A DNA stretch of 64,000 bases from Billgrantia montanilacus. GTDB lineage: Bacteria > Pseudomonadota > Gammaproteobacteria > Pseudomonadales > Halomonadaceae. The first letter of the stretch is position 1. Every line of letters starts with the position of its first letter. Shown in pieces: positions 29,425 to 38,142 of this stretch. The notes below the pieces were generated by a model. It did not search any database, was not told the origin of the DNA, and saw nothing but the letters and a program-made list of their open reading frames with translations. Both the position numbers and the translations under genes were made by a program. Where the stretch lies: assembly GCF_003336675.1 (NCBI RefSeq), contig NZ_QPII01000002.1, forward strand, positions 520,545-584,544, given 5' to 3'.

Positions 29425-29598
29425 TTACAAGGTCTTGCTGAAGTAGCGCCGCCCCTGCATCATCTGGTGAATAGTTACTGGCAGCTCGTCTGGATTGCCC
29501 TTGAGGATATACCCTTCGGCGCCGGCCTCGAAGGCCTGTTCGACATAATGTCGCTCATCGTGGCCGGAAGTCGTTGAATACGTCGACTTGCAGTCACA
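29425..29598 (-). pseudogene. Remnant of a response-regulator receiver domain
   Basis: An open stretch of 57 codons between two stops, without a start codon, encodes the C-terminal half of a receiver domain. Readable pieces are STYSTTSGHDERHYVEQAFE, AGAEGYILKGNPDEL with the conserved Lys of the K-P/K-G turn, and MMQGRRYFSKTL, as in NarL/LuxR-type regulators. The phosphorylated Asp half and any DNA-binding domain are missing. It fills most of the spacer between pstS and the panE-like gene and is best read as a decayed gene. Confidence 0.6.
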
Positions 29599-29650
29599 CT
29601 ATCCTGATTATCCTATCCTTACGGGAAGACGCCGAGTCGCAGGAGACAAG

Positions 29651-30595
29651 ATGAGATTCGCAATCATGGGTAGCGGCGGTGTGGGAGGCTACTTCGGCGC
29701 TCGCCTGGCCGAGGCGGGTGAGGACGTGACCTTCATCGCCCGTGGCGAGCACCTGGCCGCTATCCGCCAGGATGGGCTGGCCGTCACCAGTATCAAGGGG
29801 GATGTCCTGATCCGCCCTGCACAGGCCACCGACGACCCGGCAAGCGTCGGCACGGTGGATTGCGTGATCGTGGCGGTGAAGGCGTGGCAGGTGCGCGAGG
29901 CGGCGGAAGCGATTCGACCGATGATCGGACCGCACACCGTCGTGCTGCCACTGGAGAACGGAGTGGAGGCTGCCGACACACTGAGCGATGTGCTGGGCAA
30001 GGCACCGGTGGTCGATGGCCTGTGCGGCATTCTGGCATGGCTCGAGGCCCCGGGGCATGTGCGCCACGCCGGGGTGGACCCTTTCGTGCGTTTCGGCGAG
30101 TGCGACAATCATACCAGCGAGCGAATCAGCCAGCTCAAGGCCGTCTTCGACGGGGCCCGGGGGGTCAGCGCCGAGATCCCCGATGACATCAAGGTGGCCC
30201 AGTGGAGCAAGTTCCTGTTCATCTGCGCCATGAGCGGCATCGGTAGCATCACCCGCATGCCCATCGGGGTGACGCGCCAGCTGCCCGAGACACGCGCCGC
30301 CATCGAACGCATGCTCGATGAGATCGATGCCGTCGCCCGTGGCCATGGGGTGGCCTTCCCCAGCGATGCCGCCGCTCGTGCCATGCAGTTCATCGATGCC
30401 ATGCCGGCGGAAAGCACCTCCTCCATGCAGCGCAATATCATGGCCGGCCAGCCCTCGGAACTGGAGTCGCAGAATGGCGCCGTGGTGCGGCTTGGCCGTG
30501 CCGTGGGCGTCGCCACCCCGACCCATCAGCTGGTCCACGCCGCCCTGCTACCCCAGGAGCTGGCGGCTCGCGACGAAGCACCGATCGACCACTAG
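29651..30595 (+). CDS. 2-dehydropantoate 2-reductase family protein
   Basis: This 314-residue NADPH-dependent ketopantoate reductase-family protein has the N-terminal Rossmann motif AIMGSGGVGGYFGARLA, followed by FIARGEHLAAIRQDGL, and the catalytic-lysine and Asn region VAQWSKFLFICAMSG. The C-terminal domain contains SSMQRNIMAGQPSELESQNG, typical of PanE/ApbA. It could serve pantothenate synthesis, but many genomes carry several paralogs, so the symbol is left blank. The ATG at 29651 has an aggagac site. Confidence 0.88.
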   Translation: MRFAIMGSGGVGGYFGARLAEAGEDVTFIARGEHLAAIRQDGLAVTSIKGDVLIRPAQATDDPASVGTVDCVIVAVKAWQVREAAEAIRPMIGPHTVVLPLENGVEAADTLSDVLGKAPVVDGLCGILAWLEAPGHVRHAGVDPFVRFGECDNHTSERISQLKAVFDGARGVSAEIPDDIKVAQWSKFLFICAMSGIGSITRMPIGVTRQLPETRAAIERMLDEIDAVARGHGVAFPSDAAARAMQFIDAMPAESTSSMQRNIMAGQPSELESQNGAVVRLGRAVGVATPTHQLVHAALLPQELAARDEAPIDH

Positions 30596-30712
30596 GTCAT
30601 TCGTTTCCTGATCGATGGCTCATCTTCTACGCGTCCGGGACAGCGGCATGATGGCGGAACGGTGCGAATGCGGTAACGTAGATGCAATAACAACGATTCC
30701 CCGGAGCCCGCC

Positions 30713-31480
30713 ATGAACGATGTTCCCCACAACGCCCCCGGGCAGCAATGGCAAGCCAGTCGCTATGCCCATAACGCCGATTTCGTTCCCGCCCTGGGCA
30801 GTACTGTGGCCACGCTGCTGGATCCGAAAAGCGGCGAACGTATTCTCGACCTGGGCTGCGGCGACGGCAGCCTTACCGAAGTCTTGGCCAAGTCCGGTGC
30901 CAAGGTCATCGGCGTGGATGCATCACCCGACATGGTCGAAGCCGCCAAGGCACGCGGGCTGGATGCGCGAGTGGTGGATGCCCACCACCTGCCCTTCGAT
31001 CATGAGTTCGATGCGGTCTTCAGCAATGCCGCGCTGCACTGGATGCTCAATCACGAGGCCGTCATCGCCAGCGTGCACCGCGCACTCAAGCCAGGGGGGC
31101 GCTTCGTCGCCGAGTTCGGCGGTCACGGCAACGTCGCCGCCATCTGCACCGCCTTGCTGGCGGCGCTTCAGGCTCGCGGCATCAGCGGCAAGGCGCGCTT
31201 CCCCTGGTTCTTTCCTACGGTGGAGGAGTACAGTACCAGCCTGCAAGCCGCCGGTTTTACCATCGATTCCATTGAACTGATTCCGCGCCCCACCCCCCTG
31301 CCCACCGGAATGGCCGGCTGGCTGGCCACCTTCGCCAATCCCTTCCTGCACGGCCTTGAGGAAGAGGTGCGCGAAGCGATCCTCGACGATGCAATCGGCC
31401 TGCTGTCCCATAGCCTGAGCGACAGCCACGGTAACTGGACCGCCGACTACGTCCGCCTGCGTCTCAAGGCATACCGCTGA
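30713..31480 (+). CDS. Class I SAM-dependent methyltransferase
   Basis: This 255-residue methyltransferase has motif I ILDLGCGDGSLTEVLA (residues about 43-58), motif II VIGVDASPDMVEAAKARGLD, motif III-like FDAVFSNAALHWMLN and a later ALKPGGRFVAEFGGHGN. This is the trans-aconitate methyltransferase/UbiE-like cluster. Substrate is unknown. It stands alone between the panE-like gene and the convergent VOC-family gene. Confidence 0.88.
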   Translation: MNDVPHNAPGQQWQASRYAHNADFVPALGSTVATLLDPKSGERILDLGCGDGSLTEVLAKSGAKVIGVDASPDMVEAAKARGLDARVVDAHHLPFDHEFDAVFSNAALHWMLNHEAVIASVHRALKPGGRFVAEFGGHGNVAAICTALLAALQARGISGKARFPWFFPTVEEYSTSLQAAGFTIDSIELIPRPTPLPTGMAGWLATFANPFLHGLEEEVREAILDDAIGLLSHSLSDSHGNWTADYVRLRLKAYR

Positions 31481-31513
31481 GGAACGAGGCCAGGGCAGGG
31501 GGCAGGATGGGGA

Positions 31514-31930
31514 TCAGATCCCGGTGTCAGCCGGGCCAATCCAGACGAAGGGATTGTGTGCCACCTCCCAAAGGTAGCCGTCCGGATCGGCAAAGTAGCC
31601 GGAATAGCCGCCCCAGAAGACCTTCTCGGCCGCCTTGACCAGCGTTGCCCCTGCAGCCACGGCCTGGGCCAGCAGCTCATCGACCGCCGCCTCCGAGCCC
31701 AGATTGTGGGCCAGAGCAACCCCGGCAAACCCGCTGCCTTCCGGCAAAACACCGGCATCCGCCGCCAGCGCTTCGCGCCCATACAGACCCAGCCAGCTGC
31801 CGTTCAACGTGAAAAAAGCCACCTCCGGTGGCGACTCCATGCGCGGCAGCCCCAACCCCTGTTCATAGAAACGAACAGACCTCTCCAGGTCACGGACACC
31901 GAGTGTGATCATGCTGATTCTGGGCTGCAT
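31514..31930 (-). CDS. VOC-family (glyoxalase/bleomycin-resistance fold) protein
   Basis: This 138-residue single VOC domain reads ISMITLGVRDLERSVRFYEQ at the start, with FFTLNGSWLGLYGR in the middle and GGYSGYFADPDGYLWEVAHN at the end, where the Glu is the typical metal ligand. It resembles the YaeR/glyoxalase-like proteins of unknown substrate. The ATG at 31930 matches the family start and has an agagg site. Confidence 0.85.
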   Translation of the reverse strand: MQPRISMITLGVRDLERSVRFYEQGLGLPRMESPPEVAFFTLNGSWLGLYGREALAADAGVLPEGSGFAGVALAHNLGSEAAVDELLAQAVAAGATLVKAAEKVFWGGYSGYFADPDGYLWEVAHNPFVWIGPADTGI

Positions 31931-32076
31931 GGCAAACCTCTGGCAAATCTCTATAGAAACGCTGCACAAATCGTAGCGTATGGCTGATTTTCAGGCGAGC
32001 GTTTCGGGCCTTGCCGGCTTCTTAGGCGAATAGCCAACAGGAAGTCACCCGCTGCCGGGACTGTGGGGAAAAGCGT

Positions 32077-33042
32077 TCATAGCCCCTGGGCGCCTCGGCG
32101 CAGCCAGTCATGCATGAAAACAAGCTTGCGGCGCGACATTTCGGAAAGCACGAAGGGATAAAGATCCAGCAGCCCCATTGAGCGATTGATGTGATTGACC
32201 CCCATGACTAGATGAGTCGCAACATGGATCAAGCGCTCGGCATCCGCCTCCATGTAGGGATCCCACCCATGATGCGGCAGGTCGGCAGAGGAAAGGCCGG
32301 CGGCAACGAAGCTATCGGCGATATCCGTGAGATGCAGCAGATGGGCAGCGGTTTCTGCCCAGTCCTCATGGGGATGTGCGGAGGCATAGGTGCTGACAAA
32401 GTTCGAGCGCCAGCCCGCAGGCGGGCCTTGTCTGTAGTGCCGCTGCAGGGCCTCGGCGTAATCTTCACGCTCGTCTCCAAACATCGCCCGGAAGGCGTCG
32501 AGAAAGTCGTCTCGCAGGCTGAGTCGCCACCAGAGCATATGCGATACTTCGTGCCGCATATGGCCGATCATGGTCCGGTATGGCTCTTCAAGCGCCTCAC
32601 GACGGGCGGTTCGCAGCACAGGGTCCGCTTCTTCCACGCTGATGGTGACCACCCCCCCTACATGCCCCATGGCAACGGGCGTTGGCCCTTCGGCCAGCAG
32701 ATGGAACACCGGGGGAGCCCCGGGATCTTCCGGCCGAAACCAGTTCCACCGGCCCAGGTTATCGATCACCCAGCGCTTGGCGGCCTCGGTTTTGGCCCAA
32801 TGGGGCATGGCATTGGGTATGGAAGGATCCGGGGCTAGTGCCGTCATCGCACAAGAGCGACAGAAGCCCCCCTGCTCGGGGGCGATCCAGTTGCAACCTA
32901 TCACGTCGCGATTGGCGCAGAATGGCGGCATGGTAATGAAGGCCCTGGCCTGCGGGTCATAGGCAACAGGCGTACCCGTGGCTGTAGCGAGGTTGTCAAA
33001 CCACAGAGACCCGCGACCGACCGGATTGGCATAGACACGCAT
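32077..33042 (-). CDS. Putative zinc-dependent metallopeptidase
   Basis: This 321-residue protein has an N-terminal zinc-ribbon-like region with four cysteines (CANRDVIGC then GGFCRSC) and a C-terminal gluzincin-like domain with MRHEVSHMLWW near residue 190 (HExxH form HEVSH) and a downstream HEDWAETAAH that could give the third metal ligand. This arrangement fits the putative zinc-binding peptidase family PF15887, from recall. There is no signal peptide. The substrate is unknown. The ATG at 33042 has an aggag site. Confidence 0.75.
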   Translation of the reverse strand: MRVYANPVGRGSLWFDNLATATGTPVAYDPQARAFITMPPFCANRDVIGCNWIAPEQGGFCRSCAMTALAPDPSIPNAMPHWAKTEAAKRWVIDNLGRWNWFRPEDPGAPPVFHLLAEGPTPVAMGHVGGVVTISVEEADPVLRTARREALEEPYRTMIGHMRHEVSHMLWWRLSLRDDFLDAFRAMFGDEREDYAEALQRHYRQGPPAGWRSNFVSTYASAHPHEDWAETAAHLLHLTDIADSFVAAGLSSADLPHHGWDPYMEADAERLIHVATHLVMGVNHINRSMGLLDLYPFVLSEMSRRKLVFMHDWLRRGAQGL

Positions 33043-33421
33043 AGGCAGTGACTCCTGGACTACGCCAGAGCGTAGTGCTCGGGATAAGAGCGCTGATCTC
33101 TGGCGCAGTACTCTGGATAAGGAGCGTGGCTGAATGCCGCGCTCCACCTGTCAGCCTATCACTTAAGCAGCAAGTGCCCAGGCATCTCTTGTTACCCAAA
33201 GTAAAAAGCCAAAATCTCGATCGGCGACAACATCAAACGTCGGCTACAGAAACGACGCCATCGCCGCTTATCGCCCGCAGTGCCACGGCTCAGGGCGAAG
33301 CACGACGACACGAGGAATGGCAACAGGCACGGGACTTTCCAAGTCGTCTGCACGGCGGTAAACGAGAATGGGATCGCCGCGAGCTATCGGGAGGCACCAA
33401 ACGATACGCCGCCATGGGTCA
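33043..33421. other. Intergenic stretch without a supported gene
   Basis: The 379 bp between the metallopeptidase and the lytic transglycosylase contain a 7-bp perfect hairpin (actacgc-caga-gcgtagt, 33059-33076) close to the metallopeptidase start. Open frames on both strands lack ribosome-binding sites and family features. Nothing else is supported. Confidence 0.4.
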
Positions 33422-34147
33422 TCACGACGTGCAGAAGGGGCCGAACTGGTAAAAGCGACGACAGCGCAGTTCCGCTTCGCAGGCGGGAAGTTGCGCCTGG
33501 TAGCGGGCGGCTCGCGAGCTGACCTGACTGGCGGCACGGCGAACCTGGGGCTTGCTCCGGTAGGTGCCACGCCGGTAACCACCTTGGCCTTCATGATAGG
33601 CCAGGTAGAGGTGCTCGGGATTGTGCAGCGATATACCGAGTTGATCGTGCGTGCGGCGGTTGTACCAGCCAATGAAGTCGGTGGCATGTTTCATCTGACT
33701 GCGGCGTGCCAGCGTACTGCCTGCATCCTCCCGGTACTCTCCCCAGACGGGGTCCATGGCCTGTGCATAGCCACGGGCCGAAGAGGCCCGGCTGCCGGGA
33801 ATGAAGCCCAGGATGCGCTTCCTGGGCGGCCGAGCATGGCTCTGGAAGGAAGATTCCTGCTGAATGAAGGCCATCTGGGTGGCGATGGGCGTCCCCCACT
33901 GCTCTTCCGCAGCGCGTGCATAGTCGTACCACTTCGGCTGCTCATGAAAGATCCGGCAGATATTGGTCTGATCCTGCGGAGGCGAAGGTGCCATCATCGC
34001 ACAGCCCGACGTCAGTAGACCGATAGCCACTACGCCTAGCCGAGGCACTGCCCATAACCGAGGCAGTGACCGCCATGTGCCCCATGGAAGCCACCGCCGG
34101 CGACCCTGATTCCTGCCTGTCCAAGCCACACAGCCCAGCTTCATCAC
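33422..34147 (-). CDS. Lytic transglycosylase (SLT-domain) lipoprotein
   Basis: This 241-residue protein has a lipobox LTSGC near residue 49 after a long basic leader, then an SLT-type domain. The catalytic glutamate is in MAFIQQESSFQSHARPP. The family segments SSARGYAQAMDPVWGEY and HNPEHLYLAYHEGQGGYRRG complete the lysozyme-like fold. It should cleave peptidoglycan at the outer membrane. The leader before the hydrophobic core is unusually long, so a start nearer residue 30 is possible. Confidence 0.83.
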   Translation of the reverse strand: MMKLGCVAWTGRNQGRRRWLPWGTWRSLPRLWAVPRLGVVAIGLLTSGCAMMAPSPPQDQTNICRIFHEQPKWYDYARAAEEQWGTPIATQMAFIQQESSFQSHARPPRKRILGFIPGSRASSARGYAQAMDPVWGEYREDAGSTLARRSQMKHATDFIGWYNRRTHDQLGISLHNPEHLYLAYHEGQGGYRRGTYRSKPQVRRAASQVSSRAARYQAQLPACEAELRCRRFYQFGPFCTS

Positions 34148-34243
34148 GCACCTATCGGTCAGCTTACTCAGCCTGGAAGCCTACTCCAGAGCCGATAGGC
34201 GGGCAAACCCGGCAGGCAGGTGAGCCGTGCCGGGCCGCTGTCT

Positions 34244-35158
34244 CTATCTGACAGGCGTCAACGGGCTCCAGTCCTTGCGGTTGGCCAGGAACTCGGGCCG
34301 TGGCCGGTTGCCGCAGAAGGGATTGAGCAATCCGTTTTCCACGCTGTTATAGACGAAGAACAGGTTGCTCCTGGGCCAGCAGGACATGTTGATGTTGGAA
34401 CCATGCATGGTGTTGCACTCGAACAGCACCAGCGAGCCCGGACCGCCCCTGGGTGCTTCAATGTCTCCGTCCAGCATAAGCTGGCGCAGGCTAACATAGT
34501 CCGGCACACCCACTTCCTGGCTCTTGAGCGACGCCTTGTAGTTGTCCTCGGGAGTGCGTCCCACACAGGGAACGAAATAGTTGTGGGAGCCCGGCACAAG
34601 CATCAGCGGTCCGTTGAACTCGCCGTTTTCGGTCAGGATGATCGAGCAGCTCAACGAGCGCATGCGGGGCATGCCGTCTTCGCTGTGCCAGGTCTCGAAA
34701 TCGGAGTGCCAGTCGAAGCCCTTGCCCTTGAAGCCGGGCTTGTAGTTGATACGTGACTGATGGATATAGACGTCGCTACCCAGCAGCTGCTGGACCATCG
34801 CCAGTAGCCGCGGATCCCGGGTCAGGCGGCTGAAGCGTTCGGATATGTCGTGGATACCGAAGATCGAGCGGATCTCCTGGCGGCCTAGGCCGGGCTCGAG
34901 AATGGTGCCCTCGGAAAGCTTGAGGTCTTCATCCTCCTCGTAGTCGGTCAGCTCCTGCAGAAAGGCATCCATCTCATCCTTGTCGAAAAAGTCCTCGAAG
35001 GAGAGGAAGCCCTTGCGTTCGTACTCCCTGAGCTGTTCCTCGCTCAGCGGGCCGTCCCTGCGTTGCGCTCCCTCGCTGTGCACGACGGGGTCGAAACGCT
35101 CGAACATTCCCAGCTTACGCTCCAGCCGGGTCGGAAATAGATCCTGAGCGTCGTTCAT
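34244..35158 (-). CDS. ectD: Ectoine hydroxylase EctD
   Basis: EctD hydroxylates ectoine to 5-hydroxyectoine using Fe(II), 2-oxoglutarate and oxygen. The 304-residue protein has the EctD signature FDWHSDFETWHSEDGMP (iron ligands His and Asp) and the distal iron ligand in NTMHGSNINMS. IHQSRINYKPGFKGKG and VPGSHNYF are also typical. The ATG at 35158 has an aaggaggag site. No ectABC genes are in the window, so ectD stands apart from them here. A perfect 7-bp inverted repeat lies 29 bp upstream of the start. It makes an osmo- and thermoprotectant. Confidence 0.97.
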   Translation of the reverse strand: MNDAQDLFPTRLERKLGMFERFDPVVHSEGAQRRDGPLSEEQLREYERKGFLSFEDFFDKDEMDAFLQELTDYEEDEDLKLSEGTILEPGLGRQEIRSIFGIHDISERFSRLTRDPRLLAMVQQLLGSDVYIHQSRINYKPGFKGKGFDWHSDFETWHSEDGMPRMRSLSCSIILTENGEFNGPLMLVPGSHNYFVPCVGRTPEDNYKASLKSQEVGVPDYVSLRQLMLDGDIEAPRGGPGSLVLFECNTMHGSNINMSCWPRSNLFFVYNSVENGLLNPFCGNRPRPEFLANRKDWSPLTPVR

Positions 35159-35186
35159 TGCATGCTCCTCCTTGATCATTCGTTCT

Positions 35187-35204
35187 ACCAATCTCACGAT
35201 TGGT
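35187..35204. promoter_or_regulatory. Inverted repeat upstream of ectD
   Basis: ACCAATC-tcac-GATTGGT is a perfect 7-bp inverted repeat 29 bp before the ectD start. A perfect 12-bp palindrome GCAGGGCCCTGC lies at 35226-35237. Either could be an operator or an RNA hairpin; no regulator is identified. Confidence 0.45.
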
Positions 35205-35348
35205 TATTCCACCCTAGCCAGTCGAGCAGGGCCCTGCAACGCGACTTTGTTTCACCACATTGCGGCAGTAATAGCTTGGTATACCGCCCTCCTCGATTGT
35301 GCCAAAACGTGCAAAGATCCCGTCATCCTTGGCGTAGATGCCCTTCTC

Positions 35349-35362
35349 GCGAGCAAGCTCGC
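35349..35362. repeat. Small REP-like palindrome
   Basis: GCGAGC-aa-GCTCGC with a preceding ttctc resembles the core of Pseudomonas-type REP hairpins. Only one copy was noticed, in the ectD-ybhB spacer. Confidence 0.35.
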
Positions 35363-35414
35363 AGCGCTGAGGTGGGGAGCGCCACGAGTCGAGACTATCG
35401 GAACACGCTCGGCC

Positions 35415-35891
35415 TCAGGCTCGCTGGTAGGTGCCAATCAGGCGATTCATGCCCAGCAGGTGGGGCTCGAGCTGCTTGAGAAGCTCGGGCAGGCCGAGGC
35501 CTTCTGGAAGATCGGTCGGCTTGTCCAGTGCCAATACCCAGAAATAGTAGTGGTGCTGACCATGTCCCTCCGGCGGCATGGGTCCGCCATAGCCCATCTT
35601 GCCGAAATCGTTCTTGCCCCGAGTGCCCTCACCGGTGTTCTCCGCCAGGGAGGTGGTAGAGCCCGGCAGGTTGTAAAGCAGCCAGTGGACGAACCCGTAG
35701 CCGCCGTTCTGGACCAGGGGAGCATCCGGGTCGTGGCAGATGATGGCATACCCCCTGGTCTCCTCAGGCGCATCACGCCAGCTCAGCGACGGCGAGACAT
35801 CGTCGCCCTCACCTGAGTATTTCTCGGGTATCGCGCCATGGGCAGTGAACGCGGAACTCTCCAGCTGCATATTCGAAAGTGCAAAGGCCAT
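35415..35891 (-). CDS. YbhB/YbcL family (Raf-kinase-inhibitor-like) protein
   Basis: This 158-residue PEBP-fold protein has GDDVSPSLSWRDAPEETRGYAI and the ligand-pocket segment ICHDPDAPLVQNGGYGFVHW, then GYGGPMPPEGHGQHHYYFWV, the conserved signature of bacterial YbhB/YbcL proteins. No signal peptide is present. Its ligand is unknown. A 12-bp tandem repeat lies just upstream of its start. Confidence 0.93.
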   Translation of the reverse strand: MAFALSNMQLESSAFTAHGAIPEKYSGEGDDVSPSLSWRDAPEETRGYAIICHDPDAPLVQNGGYGFVHWLLYNLPGSTTSLAENTGEGTRGKNDFGKMGYGGPMPPEGHGQHHYYFWVLALDKPTDLPEGLGLPELLKQLEPHLLGMNRLIGTYQRA

Positions 35892-35922
35892 TCAGGCATC
35901 CTCCTTAGTTCCAGTGCTAGTT

Positions 35923-35970
35923 TCTGTGATGGCTCCTGTGATGGTTCCTGTCATAGCTCCTGTCATTCCA
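35923..35970. repeat. Four 12-bp tandem repeats upstream of ybhB-like gene
   Basis: Four consecutive 12-mers of the form (t/c)ctgt(g/c)at(g/a/t)(g/c)(c/t)(t/a) run without gaps: tctgtgatggct, cctgtgatggtt, cctgtcatagct and cctgtcattcca. They lie in the divergent spacer between the YbhB-like and flavodoxin-like genes. The last two units contain CTGTCAT but the 12-bp period does not match the 11-bp Pho box. Confidence 0.7.
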
Positions 35971-36034
35971 GCGATTCGAAAGCGAAAGGGCGAGGTGCTG
36001 AAACAGCGTCGGAAAAAGCCGTTAGACTGTCAAT

Positions 36035-36496
36035 ATGAAACAGCTTCTGATCGTGGCCCATGCGCCCTCCCCCAATACGCAGAGACTCCTCGAAGCCGCC
36101 GTACGCGGGGCGCGACACCCAGAGATCGAGGCGGTGGAAGTCATGGTCAAGCCGCCGCTGGAAGCGGAGCCTGACGACGTGCGGTCATGCGATGCCATCC
36201 TGCTGGGGACCACGGAAAACCTGGGCTACATGAGCGGAGCCCTGAAGGATTTCTTCGACCGCTGCTACTACCCGGTGCTGGAAGAGAAGCAGGGGCTACC
36301 CTGTGCGCTCTATATACGCGCCGGCCATGACGGCACCGGCACACGCCGGGCGGTGGAGAGCATCGTCACCGGGCTGCGCTGGAAATGGGCGCAGGAGCCG
36401 CTAGTACTGCGCGGTAAGTGGCAGGAAAGCTTCGTAGATCAGGTCGAGGAGCTAGGCCTCTATCTGGCAGCAGGGCTTGAAGCGGGCGTGCTATAG
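36035..36496 (+). CDS. Flavodoxin-like protein (NAD(P)H-dependent oxidoreductase type)
   Basis: This 153-residue single flavodoxin-fold domain starts LLIVAHAPSPNTQRLLEAA, a phosphate-binding loop, followed by CDAILLGTTENLGYMSGALK and FFDRCYYPVLEEKQGLP. The GHDGTGTRRAVESI turn resembles flavodoxin-family oxidoreductases. Redox partner and substrate are unknown. It is transcribed away from the YbhB-like gene. Confidence 0.85.
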   Translation: MKQLLIVAHAPSPNTQRLLEAAVRGARHPEIEAVEVMVKPPLEAEPDDVRSCDAILLGTTENLGYMSGALKDFFDRCYYPVLEEKQGLPCALYIRAGHDGTGTRRAVESIVTGLRWKWAQEPLVLRGKWQESFVDQVEELGLYLAAGLEAGVL

Positions 36497-36540
36497 CCTG
36501 CTGGCCAGACAAAGGGCGCAATCCGCGAGCTGTGAAAAAA

Positions 36541-36566
36541 CGGGCGTGTCTTGATGGGCACGCCCG
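36541..36566 (-). terminator. Intrinsic terminator of the small CCGSCH protein gene
   Basis: An 8-bp perfect stem (cgggcgtg and its complement) is followed on the minus strand by six T residues. It is 46 bp beyond the stop of the small gene at 36612-36803. Confidence 0.75.
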
Positions 36567-36611
36567 CTGCTATCGCTTGGCAATGGCTATCCAGCTAAAC
36601 GCTGGCCGGGG

Positions 36612-36803
36612 TCAGTGGCATGATCCACAGCAAACACCAGGCTCTCCATGCTTTGCCTTCTTTACTGCGTCGGCGTCGGCGCTGGCAGCCTCGTCAGCGG
36701 TGGCATCCTTGCCCGGCGTTGTTGATGCCTCGGGCTCAAACGTCTGAACGGCTGGCTTGTCTTCTGTCTTGCCTTTCTTGAAAAGGTTCTTGAGCGGCCC
36801 CAT
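36612..36803 (-). CDS. Small CCGSCH-tailed protein
   Basis: This 63-residue, charged, Ala/Asp/Glu-rich protein starts MGPLKNLFKKGK and ends with the cysteine motif GVCCGSCH. It resembles the short proteins of unknown function that end CCGSCS in marine gammaproteobacteria. The clustered cysteines could bind metal or a cluster. The ATG at 36803 has a gaggtg site at good spacing; a GTG nine bases upstream is also in frame. It has its own terminator. Confidence 0.75.
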   Translation of the reverse strand: MGPLKNLFKKGKTEDKPAVQTFEPEASTTPGKDATADEAASADADAVKKAKHGEPGVCCGSCH

Positions 36804-36892
36804 GGGAGTCACCTCGCAGTGGATTTAATAAGAAGTAGACAAAATGCATCTTATTGATCATCCACCAAACCGTCAACGCCTCAAAACAAGAA

Positions 36893-36920
36893 CGGCCCCG
36901 TATCTGCAAGGACGGGGCCG
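36893..36920 (-). terminator. Intrinsic terminator of fadBA
   Basis: An 8-bp perfect stem (cggccccg with its complement) with a 12-nt loop lies 16 bp beyond the fadA stop and is followed on the minus strand by ttcttgtttt. Confidence 0.75.
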
Positions 36921-36936
36921 CCGGCGACAAAAACGC

Positions 36937-38121
<1,185 letters not shown>

Positions 38122-38142
38122 CTACTCCTTCTCGTGGTGGGT

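Noticed and set aside
29371..29577. A 68-codon plus-strand frame upstream of the panE-like gene
   Set aside because: The opposite strand reads clearly as a receiver-domain remnant, so this frame is its shadow.
33048..33452. A plus-strand open frame in the spacer before the metallopeptidase and into the transglycosylase gene
   Set aside because: It has no ribosome-binding site or family pattern and overlaps a well-supported gene.
35947..35970. CTGTCAT repeated twice, considered as a Pho box
   Set aside because: The spacing is five bases (12-bp period), not the four of a PhoB site, and the units belong to a longer tandem repeat.
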